Positions 17,202 through 26,050 of a stretch of DNA of 64,000 nt are shown piece by piece. The stretch covers positions 2,108,001 through 2,172,000 of the forward strand of contig NZ_LT985188.1 in assembly GCF_900289045.1 (NCBI RefSeq). Reading direction: 5' to 3'. Source of the DNA: Micropruina glycogenica. GTDB taxonomy: Bacteria > Actinomycetota > Actinomycetes > Propionibacteriales > Propionibacteriaceae. The translations under genes were made by a program, and so were the position numbers. The notes beneath the pieces were generated by a model that had not been told where the DNA came from, searched no databases, and saw only the letters and a program-made list of their open reading frames with translations. How positions within the stretch are numbered: the stretch's first letter is position 1; the number at the start of each line of letters is the position of its first letter.

Positions 17202-18278
17202 ATGACCACACCTGTCGACACGTCGAACTGGACGAGTTGGGCTCTGCAAGACCGGCAACTCGGGTTGCCGGTGCTGGGTTTGCGACACCCGCCGGGCTGG
17301 ACGGCGCAGGGCGACGTGAGTTGGAACGCCCTGAACAACGAGTCGCCCGAGCATCACTGGTACCAACTCGTCGACGGCGAACGGAACGCGATGGTTCAGG
17401 GCTGGCCACGCTTCGACTTCACCTGGCCCGGCGGTGCGCCCGGCCAGCCCAACGGGCACGGCCGGGCGTATCTGCCGCCCGAGTCACCCGACCGGCTGCT
17501 CGGCACGCTGCTGCCGCAGCTTCTCGGCCAAGGTGCCGGGCAACCCACCCGGTTCGAGGTTCAGCCGCTGCCCGACTGGGCGCAGCGCTTTCACGTTGGG
17601 CCGGAGTCGATCACACCCGGCGTTGACTACACCGGTCTCTACGCGGTGGTGGACGCCCCGGTGCAGGGGTTGCCGCGACGCTACGAGATCGTGGGGTTTC
17701 ACTACTCGGTGACCAACCAGGCGGCGTTCTCGACGATCACCAACCACGGCCTGCTGGTGATGGTGCTGAGCGCGAACGCGAACGGCTACGACGACGTGCG
17801 CGCCACCCTGTGGGCGATCAACGACGGCACGCTGCCCAACCCGGCCTGGAACGCGGCGGTGAACCGGATCGGCCAGAACAACGCCGCGGCGTTCGACCAG
17901 CAGTTCGCCCAGGCTCGGTGGGCATCGTTTCAGGCCGAACAGGCCGGCATCGCCCGCGTGGGCCAGGCCGCCGCCGACCTGCGCAACACCCAGGCCGGCA
18001 ATGCGCAGGCGGCGTTCAACGCGATGATGGCACCGCCACCCGCACCCGCCGGCGGGCCGGGCGTCTCGGCGCAAGAGGCGTGGCGCAACGAACTCGGTGG
18101 GGTGACCGCGGTCGAAGACCCGACCAGCAGCCAGGGCAATACTAAATACGTGTCGTCGTCGACGGCCGTCACGTGGCAGAACGAGAAGGGTGAGGTGATC
18201 GAGACCGACGACGTCAACCTCGACCCGAACGTCAATTCCAGCACCACGTGGAAGGTCGTCAGCCGATACGGCGAGTGA
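17202..18278 (+). CDS. Conserved hypothetical protein
   Basis: A 358-residue soluble protein with no signal peptide or membrane segment. I do not recognise a family. The N-terminus (residues 1-110) is Trp/Pro-rich (TSNWTSWALQDRQLGLPVLG and HPPGWTAQGDVSWN). A middle region mentions no catalytic motif, a stretch around 230-275 is Ala/Gln-rich and helical (FDQQFAQARWASFQAEQAG), and the C-terminus ends in a Thr/Ser/Asn-rich domain with TAVTWQNEKGEVIETDD. The ATG is preceded by AGGGGGAC. It may be a secretion- or phage-tail-associated protein; this is a guess. Confidence 0.7.
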   Translation: MTTPVDTSNWTSWALQDRQLGLPVLGLRHPPGWTAQGDVSWNALNNESPEHHWYQLVDGERNAMVQGWPRFDFTWPGGAPGQPNGHGRAYLPPESPDRLLGTLLPQLLGQGAGQPTRFEVQPLPDWAQRFHVGPESITPGVDYTGLYAVVDAPVQGLPRRYEIVGFHYSVTNQAAFSTITNHGLLVMVLSANANGYDDVRATLWAINDGTLPNPAWNAAVNRIGQNNAAAFDQQFAQARWASFQAEQAGIARVGQAAADLRNTQAGNAQAAFNAMMAPPPAPAGGPGVSAQEAWRNELGGVTAVEDPTSSQGNTKYVSSSTAVTWQNEKGEVIETDDVNLDPNVNSSTTWKVVSRYGE

Positions 18279-18376
18279 TGGAGCATCCGAACGAAAGAAC
18301 CGTCCGCCCGAGCAACCAAACGGGCGGGTCACCCGGTTGTTAGGTCGTGCAGGAAGCGATGCTGGTGGAGGTGATG

Positions 18377-18865
18377 GTGTCAGCGCCCGAGCAGCCAGCG
18401 AGTTTCGACGCCTTCGTCACGGCGCGCTCCGCTGCGCTCTGGCGCAGCGCCTGGCTGCTCACCGGCGACGCGCACCGAGCCGAAGACCTGGTGCAGACCG
18501 CACTTGCCAAGACCTACCCGCACTTCACCCGGGTCGGCCCAGGCTTCGAGGCCTACGTACGCACAGCGATGTTTCGCACCTACGTGTCGTGGTGGCGACG
18601 CCGCTGGACCGGTGAACTGCCCGGCGAGGTCGACACCAGGCCGTCCGCCGACCCCGACGTGGCGTTGCGCGAAGACGTTCGGCGGGCCCTGGCCGCCCTG
18701 CCGCGACAACAGCGGGCGGTGGTGGTGCTCACCTACTTCGACGATCTGAGCGGCGCGCAGGCCGCACAGGTGCTGGGCGTGAGCGTGGGCACCATCAAGA
18801 GCACCCTTTCGCGCGCCCTGGCCAAGCTGCGCACCTCTCCCCTACTCGACGGGAGCGAGCGATGA
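18377..18865 (+). CDS. SigE family ECF-type RNA polymerase sigma factor
   Basis: A 162-residue extracytoplasmic-function sigma factor of the actinobacterial SigE (SigE-like, ECF) subgroup. Region 2 is FDAFVTARSAALWRSAWLLTGDAHRAEDLVQTALAKTY; region 4 is ALAALPRQQRAVVVLTYFDDLSGAQAAQVLGVSVGTIKSTLSRALAKL, with the DNA-recognition helix GTIKSTLSRA. The frame allows starts from GTG 18347 and ATGs at 18359 and 18374; GTG 18377 is preferred since GGAGG (18367-18371) lies 5 bases upstream. It overlaps its partner gene by 4 bases (ATGA). Confidence 0.88.
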   Translation: MSAPEQPASFDAFVTARSAALWRSAWLLTGDAHRAEDLVQTALAKTYPHFTRVGPGFEAYVRTAMFRTYVSWWRRRWTGELPGEVDTRPSADPDVALREDVRRALAALPRQQRAVVVLTYFDDLSGAQAAQVLGVSVGTIKSTLSRALAKLRTSPLLDGSER

Positions 18866-20688
18866 ACGACGACCTGCGATCGGCCCTGCATGAGGCCGTA
18901 CCCGAGCCCCCGGAGCCGTCCGGCTGGGCCGGCGCAGCGCGCGACCGGGCGAGGCGGACGGCCCGGCTGCGCGCATCCGGGGCGGGGCTGCTCGCGCTTG
19001 GGCTGGTGGCGGCGGTGCTGTGGCCGCTGTTGGGCGGCCAGGGGGGCCGCACGGCGGTGCCCGCCGGCGCGTCCGCCGCCACGTCGTCCGTCGAACCCGC
19101 ACTGCCCGTCAACACAGACTGCACCGACGACCTGACCGGCGCGAAGACTCTGGCGGCCCGCGGAAATCTGAAGGTCACCCGGATGAGCCTCTGCCCGCGC
19201 AGCGACGGCCCCACCTTCACCACGCCGATCGACGCGGTGACCACGGACGGCTCGGCTCTGTACGACCAGGTGCAGGCTCTGCCGGCCGAGCGGTCGGCCG
19301 ACCCCGACTGCGACCGCAAATACGAACGTCGCTACCTGCTGGTGTTCACCCTCGGCGACGGGTCCACGCAGGCGCTCGAGGCGGCGACGCCGAACGCCTG
19401 CACCAGCGAGGATCGACAGACGGCGCAACGCTGGGCCCAGTTGCTCAAGCTGGTCACGGCCGCCTGGACCACCCAGCGCACCGCGACTCCCCCCGCTGAG
19501 GTCGCGCGCGGCTGCCTGCCGTTCGACCGGCCCGGTCTGTTGGTGCCCCACACCGACGCCCTCTCGGCGGCGACGCTGTGCCAGTACGACTCGAATGAGC
19601 GCCTGCAGGCCGAGGCCCGTGCGACCAGCGAAGAACTGGCCACCTTGGCGCTCGATCTGGCGACCAACACCTCGCGGGCGAGCAACATCGACTCGCGTCT
19701 CGACGGCGCGGTGCTGACCGTGGCCGACGCGGCCGGCGACCCGATCGTGTTCTGGCGGGTCGAGGGCGACCAGTGGTTCGCGTTCATGCCCGAGGGTGAA
19801 CAGCTCTTCTGGCAGCCCGGCCCCGAAGCTCTGGACGTGCTCAAGCTGCTGACCCAGCGGCTGCAGCCATTCAGCCCGTCCCCCACCGCGACTGCCCCGC
19901 CCCCAGACCCGACGCCTGACTGCGAGGGGCTCACGCCCTCACACGCTCCCGCCGAGATTCCGATTACGGCCACCAGGCTGCGGCTCTGCGCCACCGGCGA
20001 ATCCACTGGGCAACTGGTGGTGCCACTGGACGCCCTCACCGGTGACGGCGTCGCCCGTGTGCTGAACGTGGTGCGCAGCCAGCCCGTGCTACCCACCTCG
20101 CGCGCGTGCCGAGCGAATCTGGGCCCCGACTTTCTGCTGGTGGCCGAGACCGACGGGCAGGCTCCGGTCGTGATGGTGCTGCAGCTCTACGGGTGCCACG
20201 TCGTAGGGCTGCAGAATCAAGAGCGCGGCGGGGCCGACGAGGCGATGAGCGTGTACCGAGCCGAAATCGCCAACCAGCGCAACGTTCAGACAGGCACGTC
20301 GGTTCGCACCGGGTCGCTATGCGGCCCGTGGAGCAGCAGCCCTGTCGCAGTGATGGCCCCAGCCCCGGCCGACCTGATCGCAGGACGGTTCTGCCGTTAC
20401 GAGTCACGAGAAGCCCAGGCTAAAGAGACGGCCCTTTCGGACGACGATGCGCGTCTAGTCGCCGCCGACCTGGCGCAGCACAGCGGCAAGCCCGCCGCAG
20501 TTTCATGCCCGCTTCGCGTGCAACCGCCGCCGAAGTTGGTGCTCTACAACCGGTTCGGTGACCCACTGGTGCTCACCGGCAACTGCCTGGGGCGGTACTA
20601 CTTCTCGACCGGCATTGAGGGCACCGACCGGGAGTGGACGCCTTCGCCGACGGCGACGAAGCGCTTGAACGCCCTCTTCGACCGCTGA
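18862..20688 (+). CDS. Large single-pass membrane protein, possible anti-sigma partner, with duplicated extracytoplasmic domain
   Basis: A 608-residue protein coupled to the sigma factor gene. It has a short cytoplasmic N-terminus (about 1-38, rich in Arg), one membrane helix at about 40-58 and a long outside region. The outside part is two related halves: about 87-340 and about 355-608, joined by a Pro/Thr linker (PSPTATAPPPDPTPD). Paired segments include PIDAVTTDG and PLDALTGDG, then RRYLLVFTLGDG and PDFLLVAETDG. No zinc-binding HxxxCxxC anti-sigma motif is present. Its place suggests it senses a signal for the sigma factor; this is inference. Confidence 0.8.
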   Translation: MNDDLRSALHEAVPEPPEPSGWAGAARDRARRTARLRASGAGLLALGLVAAVLWPLLGGQGGRTAVPAGASAATSSVEPALPVNTDCTDDLTGAKTLAARGNLKVTRMSLCPRSDGPTFTTPIDAVTTDGSALYDQVQALPAERSADPDCDRKYERRYLLVFTLGDGSTQALEAATPNACTSEDRQTAQRWAQLLKLVTAAWTTQRTATPPAEVARGCLPFDRPGLLVPHTDALSAATLCQYDSNERLQAEARATSEELATLALDLATNTSRASNIDSRLDGAVLTVADAAGDPIVFWRVEGDQWFAFMPEGEQLFWQPGPEALDVLKLLTQRLQPFSPSPTATAPPPDPTPDCEGLTPSHAPAEIPITATRLRLCATGESTGQLVVPLDALTGDGVARVLNVVRSQPVLPTSRACRANLGPDFLLVAETDGQAPVVMVLQLYGCHVVGLQNQERGGADEAMSVYRAEIANQRNVQTGTSVRTGSLCGPWSSSPVAVMAPAPADLIAGRFCRYESREAQAKETALSDDDARLVAADLAQHSGKPAAVSCPLRVQPPPKLVLYNRFGDPLVLTGNCLGRYYFSTGIEGTDREWTPSPTATKRLNALFDR

Positions 20689-20691
20689 TCG

Positions 20692-21687
20692 TCACAGCCA
20701 GTCGTTGCGGCGGAACAGCCAGTACAACCCCACCGTGCCCACCACGATCAGCACGACGCTCTGCCACAGACCCCACGAGTCGGAGAAACCCCAGTACGGC
20801 AGGTTCTGGCCGAACCAGCCGGTCACCGCCGTCGGCACGGCGATGATCGCGCCCCAACTGGCCAGCTTCTTCATGATCATGTTCAGCCGGGCGTCTTGCA
20901 GGCTCAGGTTGGTCTCGAACACCGACGCCACCATGTCGCGCAGCGATTCGGTCCACTCCGAGGCACGCAGCACGTGGTCGTACAGGTCGTTGAATTCGCC
21001 GTCCAACTCCCTGGACGGCTGCCAGTGCCCGGTGAGCCGCTCGCGCATCACCCCGGCGACCACCTCGCGCATGGGCAGCACCGCCCGGCGCAGCCGCACC
21101 AGCGCCTTGCGCAGCGCGAACACCCGCTGCTGCACCTCGCGGGTCTGAACCGCGTCGGCGAACAACAGGTCTTCGACCTCTTCGAGCTTGTCGTCCATCA
21201 CCTGCACGGCGTCGAAATGGCCGTCGACGAGCACGTCCAGCAGTCCGTGCACCAGGGCACCGACCCCATGCCCGAGCAGTCCGCCCTCTTCCCAGCGCTG
21301 CAACACAACGTCCATGTCGATCGCCGTGCCGCGGGCCACCCGCACCGTGATCAGCCCGTTCATCATCACGAAGGCCGAGATGCGTCCGGTTGTGAGCTCG
21401 GGCAGCCCTGCGGCGTTCTCGCCGAGTTCGGCCGAGTAGCACGTGAAGAACGTGTGGGTGGCGTGCCTGGTCACCTTCGCCCGCTCGCGGGGTGCGATTG
21501 CGTCTTCGACGGCGTGCGGGTCGAGCTGCAGTTCTTCGGCCAGCTTGACGATCACCGAACCGTGCGGGTCACAGACGTCGAGCCAGGTCAACACCGACGC
21601 GTCGGCCAGGTAGCCGTCGAGTTCGCTCAAATCGAAGTCCGAGGCGATCAGTTCGCCGTCGCGCCAGGCCCTGCTGCGCAGTTGCAT
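20692..21687 (-). CDS. corA: CorA-family divalent cation transporter
   Basis: A 331-residue CorA-like magnesium/cobalt channel. The long cytoplasmic N-terminus is followed by helices and two C-terminal membrane segments. The pore signature, usually Y-G-M-N, reads TGWFGQNLPYWGF here, so GMN is replaced by GQN, a form seen in other actinobacterial members. The C-terminus ends with a basic RRNDWL. The ATG at 21687 shares one base with the stop codon of the broken lysR gene, so the two were once coupled. Confidence 0.9.
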   Translation of the reverse strand: MQLRSRAWRDGELIASDFDLSELDGYLADASVLTWLDVCDPHGSVIVKLAEELQLDPHAVEDAIAPRERAKVTRHATHTFFTCYSAELGENAAGLPELTTGRISAFVMMNGLITVRVARGTAIDMDVVLQRWEEGGLLGHGVGALVHGLLDVLVDGHFDAVQVMDDKLEEVEDLLFADAVQTREVQQRVFALRKALVRLRRAVLPMREVVAGVMRERLTGHWQPSRELDGEFNDLYDHVLRASEWTESLRDMVASVFETNLSLQDARLNMIMKKLASWGAIIAVPTAVTGWFGQNLPYWGFSDSWGLWQSVVLIVVGTVGLYWLFRRNDWL

Positions 21688-22054
21688 CACGGCAGGTCGA
21701 CCGAGGGGTGCGACAGCGTGACCGCGACCACCTGCCGCAGCACGTCTCGGACGCACTCGGCGGCGCGTGACAGCGGCAGACTCGAGGGAGTGCCGAGTGA
21801 CAGGTGAACCTCGATCGGGTCGGTGACCCGAACCAGCCGGAGGTTCGAATCGGCGGCCAGCCGCTCGGCCACCGAGCGCGGCAACATGGTGACACCGAGT
21901 TCGGCCGCCACCGTCGGCTGCACGCCCGCGGCCTGCAGCGCCCGCTGCACCGTGGCGTGATTAGTGTGCACCGGCCGGGGCAACATCAGCGGTACGTCCG
22001 CGAGTGCTGCGCATCGAGTATGCGGACGAAGGTAGCCAGCCGTCTGCTCTCCAT
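21687..22054 (-). pseudogene. LysR-family regulator with large internal deletion
   Basis: The start is intact: GGGAGG then ATG at 22054, reading [15 protein letters not shown], a typical LysR N-terminus. After 15 codons the frame changes and the sequence resumes in the C-terminal effector domain ([35 protein letters not shown]). About 170 residues, including most of the helix-turn-helix, are missing. The deletion junction is near 22008. It is divergent from the broken pxpA gene, the usual arrangement for a LysR-controlled oxoprolinase operon. Confidence 0.75.
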
Positions 22055-22166
22055 CACACCTCCCGCTCACCCATTGCTTCGGCCTATCACATCAGCGAAA
22101 ACCGTCTTACCACTATCACTCGCCGATTGCTTACGGTCAGTTCATTCGATCGAGGAGGAATCTCAG

Positions 22167-22432
22167 ATGCAGTCGCGAATCGACCTGGTGGCCGACCTCG
22201 GTGAGGGGTTCGGCGACTGGTGCATGGGTGACGACGCGGCACTGCTCGAGATCGTCTCGTCGGCGAACGTGGCCTGCGGCTTCCACGCCGGCGACCCGCG
22301 CATCATGGACGCCACCACCCGGACCTGCGCCACGTGGCCCGGCACGGACGGCTGGTCGGTCTGGTCTCAGTTCGTGCCGACTACGCCACGGCGGTGTGCG
22401 ACGCCGCCGGGGCCGTCGACCCAGAACCTCGT
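22167..22432 (+). pseudogene. pxpA: Truncated 5-oxoprolinase subunit A (LamB/YcsF)
   Basis: Starts well, with GAGGAGGA and ATG at 22167, and reads [20 protein letters not shown] then [20 protein letters not shown], the PxpA N-terminal signature (about 50 of roughly 250 residues). Family similarity fades after about 22330, where the frame shifts. PxpA works with PxpB/C to hydrolyse 5-oxoproline; this copy cannot. Confidence 0.75.
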
Positions 22433-22729
22433 GGCGGCGTGTCGCTTCAGTTGCGCAACGACATGCTGGGTCACCGCGTCCGGGTCACCGAGATCTGCCC
22501 CGGCCGGGTCGAGACCGAGATCTTCGGACGCAACCTGGGCGGTTCGCCGGACGACCTCAAGCGGGCCTGGGAGGAGTTCTACGAGCACTACGAGTCGGTC
22601 ACCACAGCCGACATCGCGGGCGCGGCCCGGTTCGCTCTGGAAGCACCCGAGCACGTCAACGTGGGCATGATCGAGATCATGCCGACGCTCCAGGTGCCCG
22701 GTGGGCTGACGTTCAACCAGAGCCGCTGA
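22432..22729 (+). pseudogene. C-terminal remnant of a short-chain dehydrogenase
   Basis: Reads [20 protein letters not shown] then [12 protein letters not shown] and [14 protein letters not shown], the end of a YdfG-like SDR. The nucleotide-binding TGxxxGIG half and the YxxxK motif are absent, and the fragment is fused to the pxpA remnant. It ends 18 bases before the gamma-glutamyltransferase gene stop. Confidence 0.72.
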
Positions 22730-22746
22730 GATCGTTCGTGCGGCGC

Positions 22747-24270
22747 TCAAGCCACGCCGACGTGCGCCTCGCGGCGGGTGTCGCCGGACGCCTGCAGGGT
22801 GCCGTCCTCGTGCCGTAGGGCGGCACCCACGCCGCCGAAGTACATGTGCGGCTCGCCGTACTCGTGGCCGACCAGACCCAGCTCGGCGATGGCGGCGGCG
22901 ATGCCCGCATCGGGTTCATGCTCCACCACCACTCCCTGATCGGTGTGCCGCACGTGCAGCCGCGGATTGGCGATGGCGTCGGCAAGCTCCCGGCCGTGCA
23001 GGCACCCCTGACCCAGCACCAGCATCAGGGCGGTGGTGATCCGGTCCGCACCGGGGGATCCGATGGCCAGCACCCGGCCGGCGTCGCTTCGTCCGACGGT
23101 GGGGGCCATGTTGGACGCCAGCCGTGTGCCCGGCGGCGTCGCGTGCAGCCCCAGCCGGTTGAGTTCCACCTCGCCGAGAGCGTTGTTGAGCAGCACCCCA
23201 GTGCCGGGAATGCACAGCCCGGCGCAGTAGCCGCTGCTCATCGTGACGGCGCAGGCGTTGCCGTCGACGTCGACCGCCGAGATGTGCGCGGTTGAGGACG
23301 ACCCGCGCAGCGCCGACAGCCCGTAGCGGCCCACCGAACTCAGCAGTCGGCGTCCGTCGGCTTCGAGGTCCTCGGACAGGTCGTGGGTGGTGAGCCGGTA
23401 CGACAGCACCGCCCGCTGAATCTCGATGGCGTCGCGCCACGTCCAGTCGCCGATCCGCGACAGCTCGCCCAGCATCACCGCCAGCATCGGGCCGCCCACC
23501 GCCGGTGGCGGGTTCACGCCGATTCGCCAGCGGCCCACCGTCGAGACGTGCGCCGGCCGGGTCACCGGACGGTACTGGGCCAGGTCGGCGGCAGTGATCA
23601 ACCCGTCCCGCTGCTGCATGTCCGAAGCCAGCGCCTGCGCCACCGCGCCGGTTGTGAACAACTCCGGACCCTCATCGGCGAGCTGGTCGAGCACGTCGGC
23701 CAGCAACGGGTTGCTGGTCGACTCCCCCGGCCCGAGCAGGTGGCCGTCCGGCCTGGTGACGAGCGCATGAGCCTCGGCGTCGGTGCCGAACAGGCTGTTC
23801 GCTGTGTATGCCAGATAGCGGGACGTCGCCGCCCCGATCGGGTACCGCCGGGCGGCGCGGGCGGCGGGTGCCACCAGCTCCGCCCACGGCAACCGGGCGA
23901 AGCGGGCCTGCGCCGCACCGAAGGCGGGCACGACGCCCGGGGTGGCCACCGAGCCGTGACCCGCGTACATGGTCACCCCACCGCCATAGGAGGTGACCAC
24001 CCGGCGCAGGCCGTGACCGCGGCGCTGCGGATCACCGTCACGCCCGGGCATTTCGACGTTGCCGTCGATCACCACCGGATCACCGTCCGCCGGCCAGACC
24101 GCGACGTAGCAGCCCCCGCCGAGGCTGACCATGCCCGGTTCGGTGGCCATGGCCACCAGCGCCGCGGCGAGGGCGGCGTCCACGGCGTTGCCGCCGTTGC
24201 GACCGACCGACAGCCCGGCGTCCAGGGCCTGAGCGCCGGTCGCGGCGACGGCGATGCGGGGTCTGGGCAC
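22747..24270 (-). CDS. Gamma-glutamyltransferase family protein
   Basis: About 507 residues from the GTG at 24270. N-terminal ATGAQALDAGLSVGRNGGNAVDAALAAAL is the GGT substrate region. The autoprocessing threonine lies in SSSTAHISAVDVDGNACAVT, and the small-subunit motifs LASNMAPT and GSPGADRI follow, so the Thr nucleophile is kept. These enzymes cleave gamma-glutamyl amides; the substrate here may be glutathione-like or poly-gamma-glutamate compounds. There is no clear signal peptide. A start at ATG 24327 is possible; GTG is preferred as it fits the family and has CAAGAT 6 bases upstream. Confidence 0.8.
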   Translation of the reverse strand: MPRPRIAVAATGAQALDAGLSVGRNGGNAVDAALAAALVAMATEPGMVSLGGGCYVAVWPADGDPVVIDGNVEMPGRDGDPQRRGHGLRRVVTSYGGGVTMYAGHGSVATPGVVPAFGAAQARFARLPWAELVAPAARAARRYPIGAATSRYLAYTANSLFGTDAEAHALVTRPDGHLLGPGESTSNPLLADVLDQLADEGPELFTTGAVAQALASDMQQRDGLITAADLAQYRPVTRPAHVSTVGRWRIGVNPPPAVGGPMLAVMLGELSRIGDWTWRDAIEIQRAVLSYRLTTHDLSEDLEADGRRLLSSVGRYGLSALRGSSSTAHISAVDVDGNACAVTMSSGYCAGLCIPGTGVLLNNALGEVELNRLGLHATPPGTRLASNMAPTVGRSDAGRVLAIGSPGADRITTALMLVLGQGCLHGRELADAIANPRLHVRHTDQGVVVEHEPDAGIAAAIAELGLVGHEYGEPHMYFGGVGAALRHEDGTLQASGDTRREAHVGVA

Positions 24271-24357
24271 AGCGCTATCTTGGCCCAGTCCTGCGCCGCT
24301 GACCCCGTCAGCAGCCACGTGTTCCATCACATCGGGCAACTCGCTTGGCTGGTCAAC

Positions 24358-24765
24358 CTTGAGTGGAGTCCAGCAGAGTGGTGTACGAGTACCTGAGCGA
24401 GCGCGTGCCTCCCACGTAGGCACGGCCACCAGGTGGAGCCACTCGAGGACGGGGCGCCGAGCGTCTCATCGCCGGCGGAGGTGCCGGTTGTTGATGCCGG
24501 GTCGTCGCCAGCGGAGTTGCAGCTGGTCGCGGGTCTGGTTCGCCGCGCGAAGGCTGATGGGGTCGCGATGACGGGTCCTGATGGTCTATTGAAGACGCTC
24601 GCCAAGACGGTGATCGAGACCGCTTTGCAGGAGGAGATGGCTGATCATCTCGGCTACGGCAAGCATGCGGTGGAGGGCCGGAACCTGGGCAACTCACGTA
24701 ACGGCACCCGGTCCAAAACGGTGGTGACCGATAACTGTGGGGAGGTCGAGATCGCCGTCCCTAGA
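24358..24765 (+). pseudogene. IS256 family transposase, N-terminal remnant
   Basis: Reads QLVAGLVRRAKADGVAMTGP, DGLLKTLAKTVIETALQEEM, then ADHLGYGKH and RNGTRSKTVVTDNCGEVEIA, the first quarter of an IS256 transposase from GTG 24433. It breaks off at about 24765 in VPR, long before the catalytic DDE residues. Upstream GAGTGGAGTCCAGCAGAG near 24361 may be the left terminal repeat. Inactive. Confidence 0.78.
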
Positions 24766-24877
24766 CAACAACCAAGAATCACCAATGATGAACGCCATTT
24801 ACACCGTTCGTCGGACAGTCCCCACGCGGCACCACAAGGAAGATCATCGGTTTGGGACAGGATGAAGGGAGAATCGC

Positions 24878-25159
24878 ATGATGCAACTCAACAGTGCAGT
24901 CGCACGCACGGTCCGTGCAGAGTTGCATCGTCAGGAGTTACAACCGAAAGTTCTTGCGTTCTGGCTGAATGTTGGTGAGCGGAAAGCAATCGCTCTGTCG
25001 GAGGGCCGTGCTGTGTGGACCATGAGCGACCTCGAGTTGGTCGCCGAGGGATTAGGCATCGATCTGGTGGAAATGGTCACTCGTTGCGCGGACCGCCTGA
25101 AGCGGCATTGCGTTGACGCGGCCAAAATGGTAGACGATCCGCACCGCACCGCTCGCTGA
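24878..25159 (+). CDS. XRE/Cro-type helix-turn-helix protein
   Basis: A 93-residue small protein, preceded by AAGGGAGA 5 bases before the first of two ATGs (24878; 24881 also possible). The segment VARTVRAELHRQELQPKVLA, then FWLNVGERKAIALSEGRAVW, fits the XRE DNA-binding fold, followed by LVAEGLGIDLVEMV. A short C-terminus ends KMVDDPHRTAR. GC is lower than in neighbouring genes, suggesting transfer. It follows the IS256 remnant and has no obvious partner. Confidence 0.65.
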   Translation: MMQLNSAVARTVRAELHRQELQPKVLAFWLNVGERKAIALSEGRAVWTMSDLELVAEGLGIDLVEMVTRCADRLKRHCVDAAKMVDDPHRTAR

Positions 25160-25278
25160 TGAGCGGGCCTGCGCGCTCGGGTGAGCACCAGCCGAGGGCT
25201 ACCCTCACGCACACCGCGACATGTCAGTGAATCTCTGAACGCCTCGCGATGGGTTGTGGGTGGAGGGCCCAGGTTCGG

Positions 25279-25794
25279 CTACAGGCGGTGGAACAGGCGC
25301 AGTGGTTGGTTGGTGAACGGTTTGAACCCGTGTCGTGCATAGAACGCTGCGGCGTTGTCGTCGAGAGCGTCGACCATGAGGGCTCGCAGCCCGATCCGCT
25401 CGGCCGCCGTTGTTGCGTTGACGACAGCGTCATGGAGCAGGGACGTTCCCAGCCGTGCGCCCTGGAATGCGCGGTCGACCGCGAGCCTGCCCAACAGGAC
25501 CGCCGGAATGGGATCGGGAGCGTTGCGCGACTGCGCAGCTGATGCTGTGGAGCGCTGCACGGAGGAGGCCGCGAGGCAGTAGTAGCCAACAACCCGTCCC
25601 CCGTCGGTCTCGCAGCTGACGTAGGTGCGGGCATCCCGCTCGCGTTCGGAGCGCAACGCTCGGCGGACCAGCCATTCGTTCAGTGCGTCGCGACCGCAGT
25701 CGAAGGCAGCGATGTCGTCGTCGGGGCGCAGCGGTCGCGGTGGGGTGAAGCTCACCGTTCCCAGACCGGCGTCATGGCTTTCAACTCGGTCCAT
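25279..25794 (-). CDS. GNAT-family acetyltransferase toxin (TacT/AtaT-like)
   Basis: A 171-residue GNAT protein of the tRNA-acetylating toxin group. The early FDCGRDALNEWLVRRAL is the marker of TacT/AtaT toxins; RVVGYYCLAASSV, then VLLGRLAVDRAFQGARLGTSL (the acetyl-CoA pyrophosphate loop R-x-x-G-x-G is read as QGARLGTS), then LRALMVDALDDNAAAFYARHGF complete the fold. The usual DUF1778 antitoxin is not next to it. Instead a ribbon-helix-helix gene starts 52 bases away on the other strand. It may be an orphan, or may share that antitoxin. Confidence 0.82.
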   Translation of the reverse strand: MDRVESHDAGLGTVSFTPPRPLRPDDDIAAFDCGRDALNEWLVRRALRSERERDARTYVSCETDGGRVVGYYCLAASSVQRSTASAAQSRNAPDPIPAVLLGRLAVDRAFQGARLGTSLLHDAVVNATTAAERIGLRALMVDALDDNAAAFYARHGFKPFTNQPLRLFHRL

Positions 25795-25821
25795 GCCTGC
25801 TCATCGGGAGACTGATCGGGC

Positions 25822-25838
25822 GATACCACACTGGTATC
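25822..25838. promoter_or_regulatory. Palindromic operator between divergent toxin loci
   Basis: GATACCA-CAC-TGGTATC: perfect 7-base arms with a 3-base spacer, in the 52-base gap between the GNAT toxin start (25794) and the RHH antitoxin start (25847). Its size suits an RHH dimer site and it could repress both sides. Confidence 0.65.
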
Positions 25839-25846
25839 ATGGACGC

Positions 25847-26050
25847 ATGGCGATGACTCTGCGGCTGACTCCCGACGACGAGAGGGCGCTCGCCCAGTTA
25901 GCCGAGGCGCAAGGCGTGAGCAAGCAGGAGGCGACCGTGCGCGCGATTCACGAGGCGGCGTCGCGCCGGCTGCGCCGCGACACGGTCACCGCGCTGTCGG
26001 CGTCGGCCCGGGAGCGGTACGCCGACCTGCTTGACCGCCTGGGCCAGTGA
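25847..26050 (+). CDS. Ribbon-helix-helix (CopG-type) antitoxin
   Basis: A 67-residue protein: MAMTLRLTPDDERALAQLAE forms the RHH strand and first helix, followed by GVSKQEATVRAIHEAA. The C-terminus (SASARERYADLLDRLGQ) is the likely toxin-binding tail. It overlaps the Doc gene by GTGA, the classic antitoxin-then-toxin order. It probably represses its own operon through the palindrome just upstream. Confidence 0.8.
   Translation: MAMTLRLTPDDERALAQLAEAQGVSKQEATVRAIHEAASRRLRRDTVTALSASARERYADLLDRLGQ

Noticed and set aside
24433-24978. A functional IS256 transposase
   Set aside because: Family similarity stops at about 24765, before the catalytic DDE residues.
25224-25634. A second open frame overlapping the GNAT toxin gene
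   Set aside because: It is a shadow in another frame; the GNAT motifs are all in the 25279-25794 frame.
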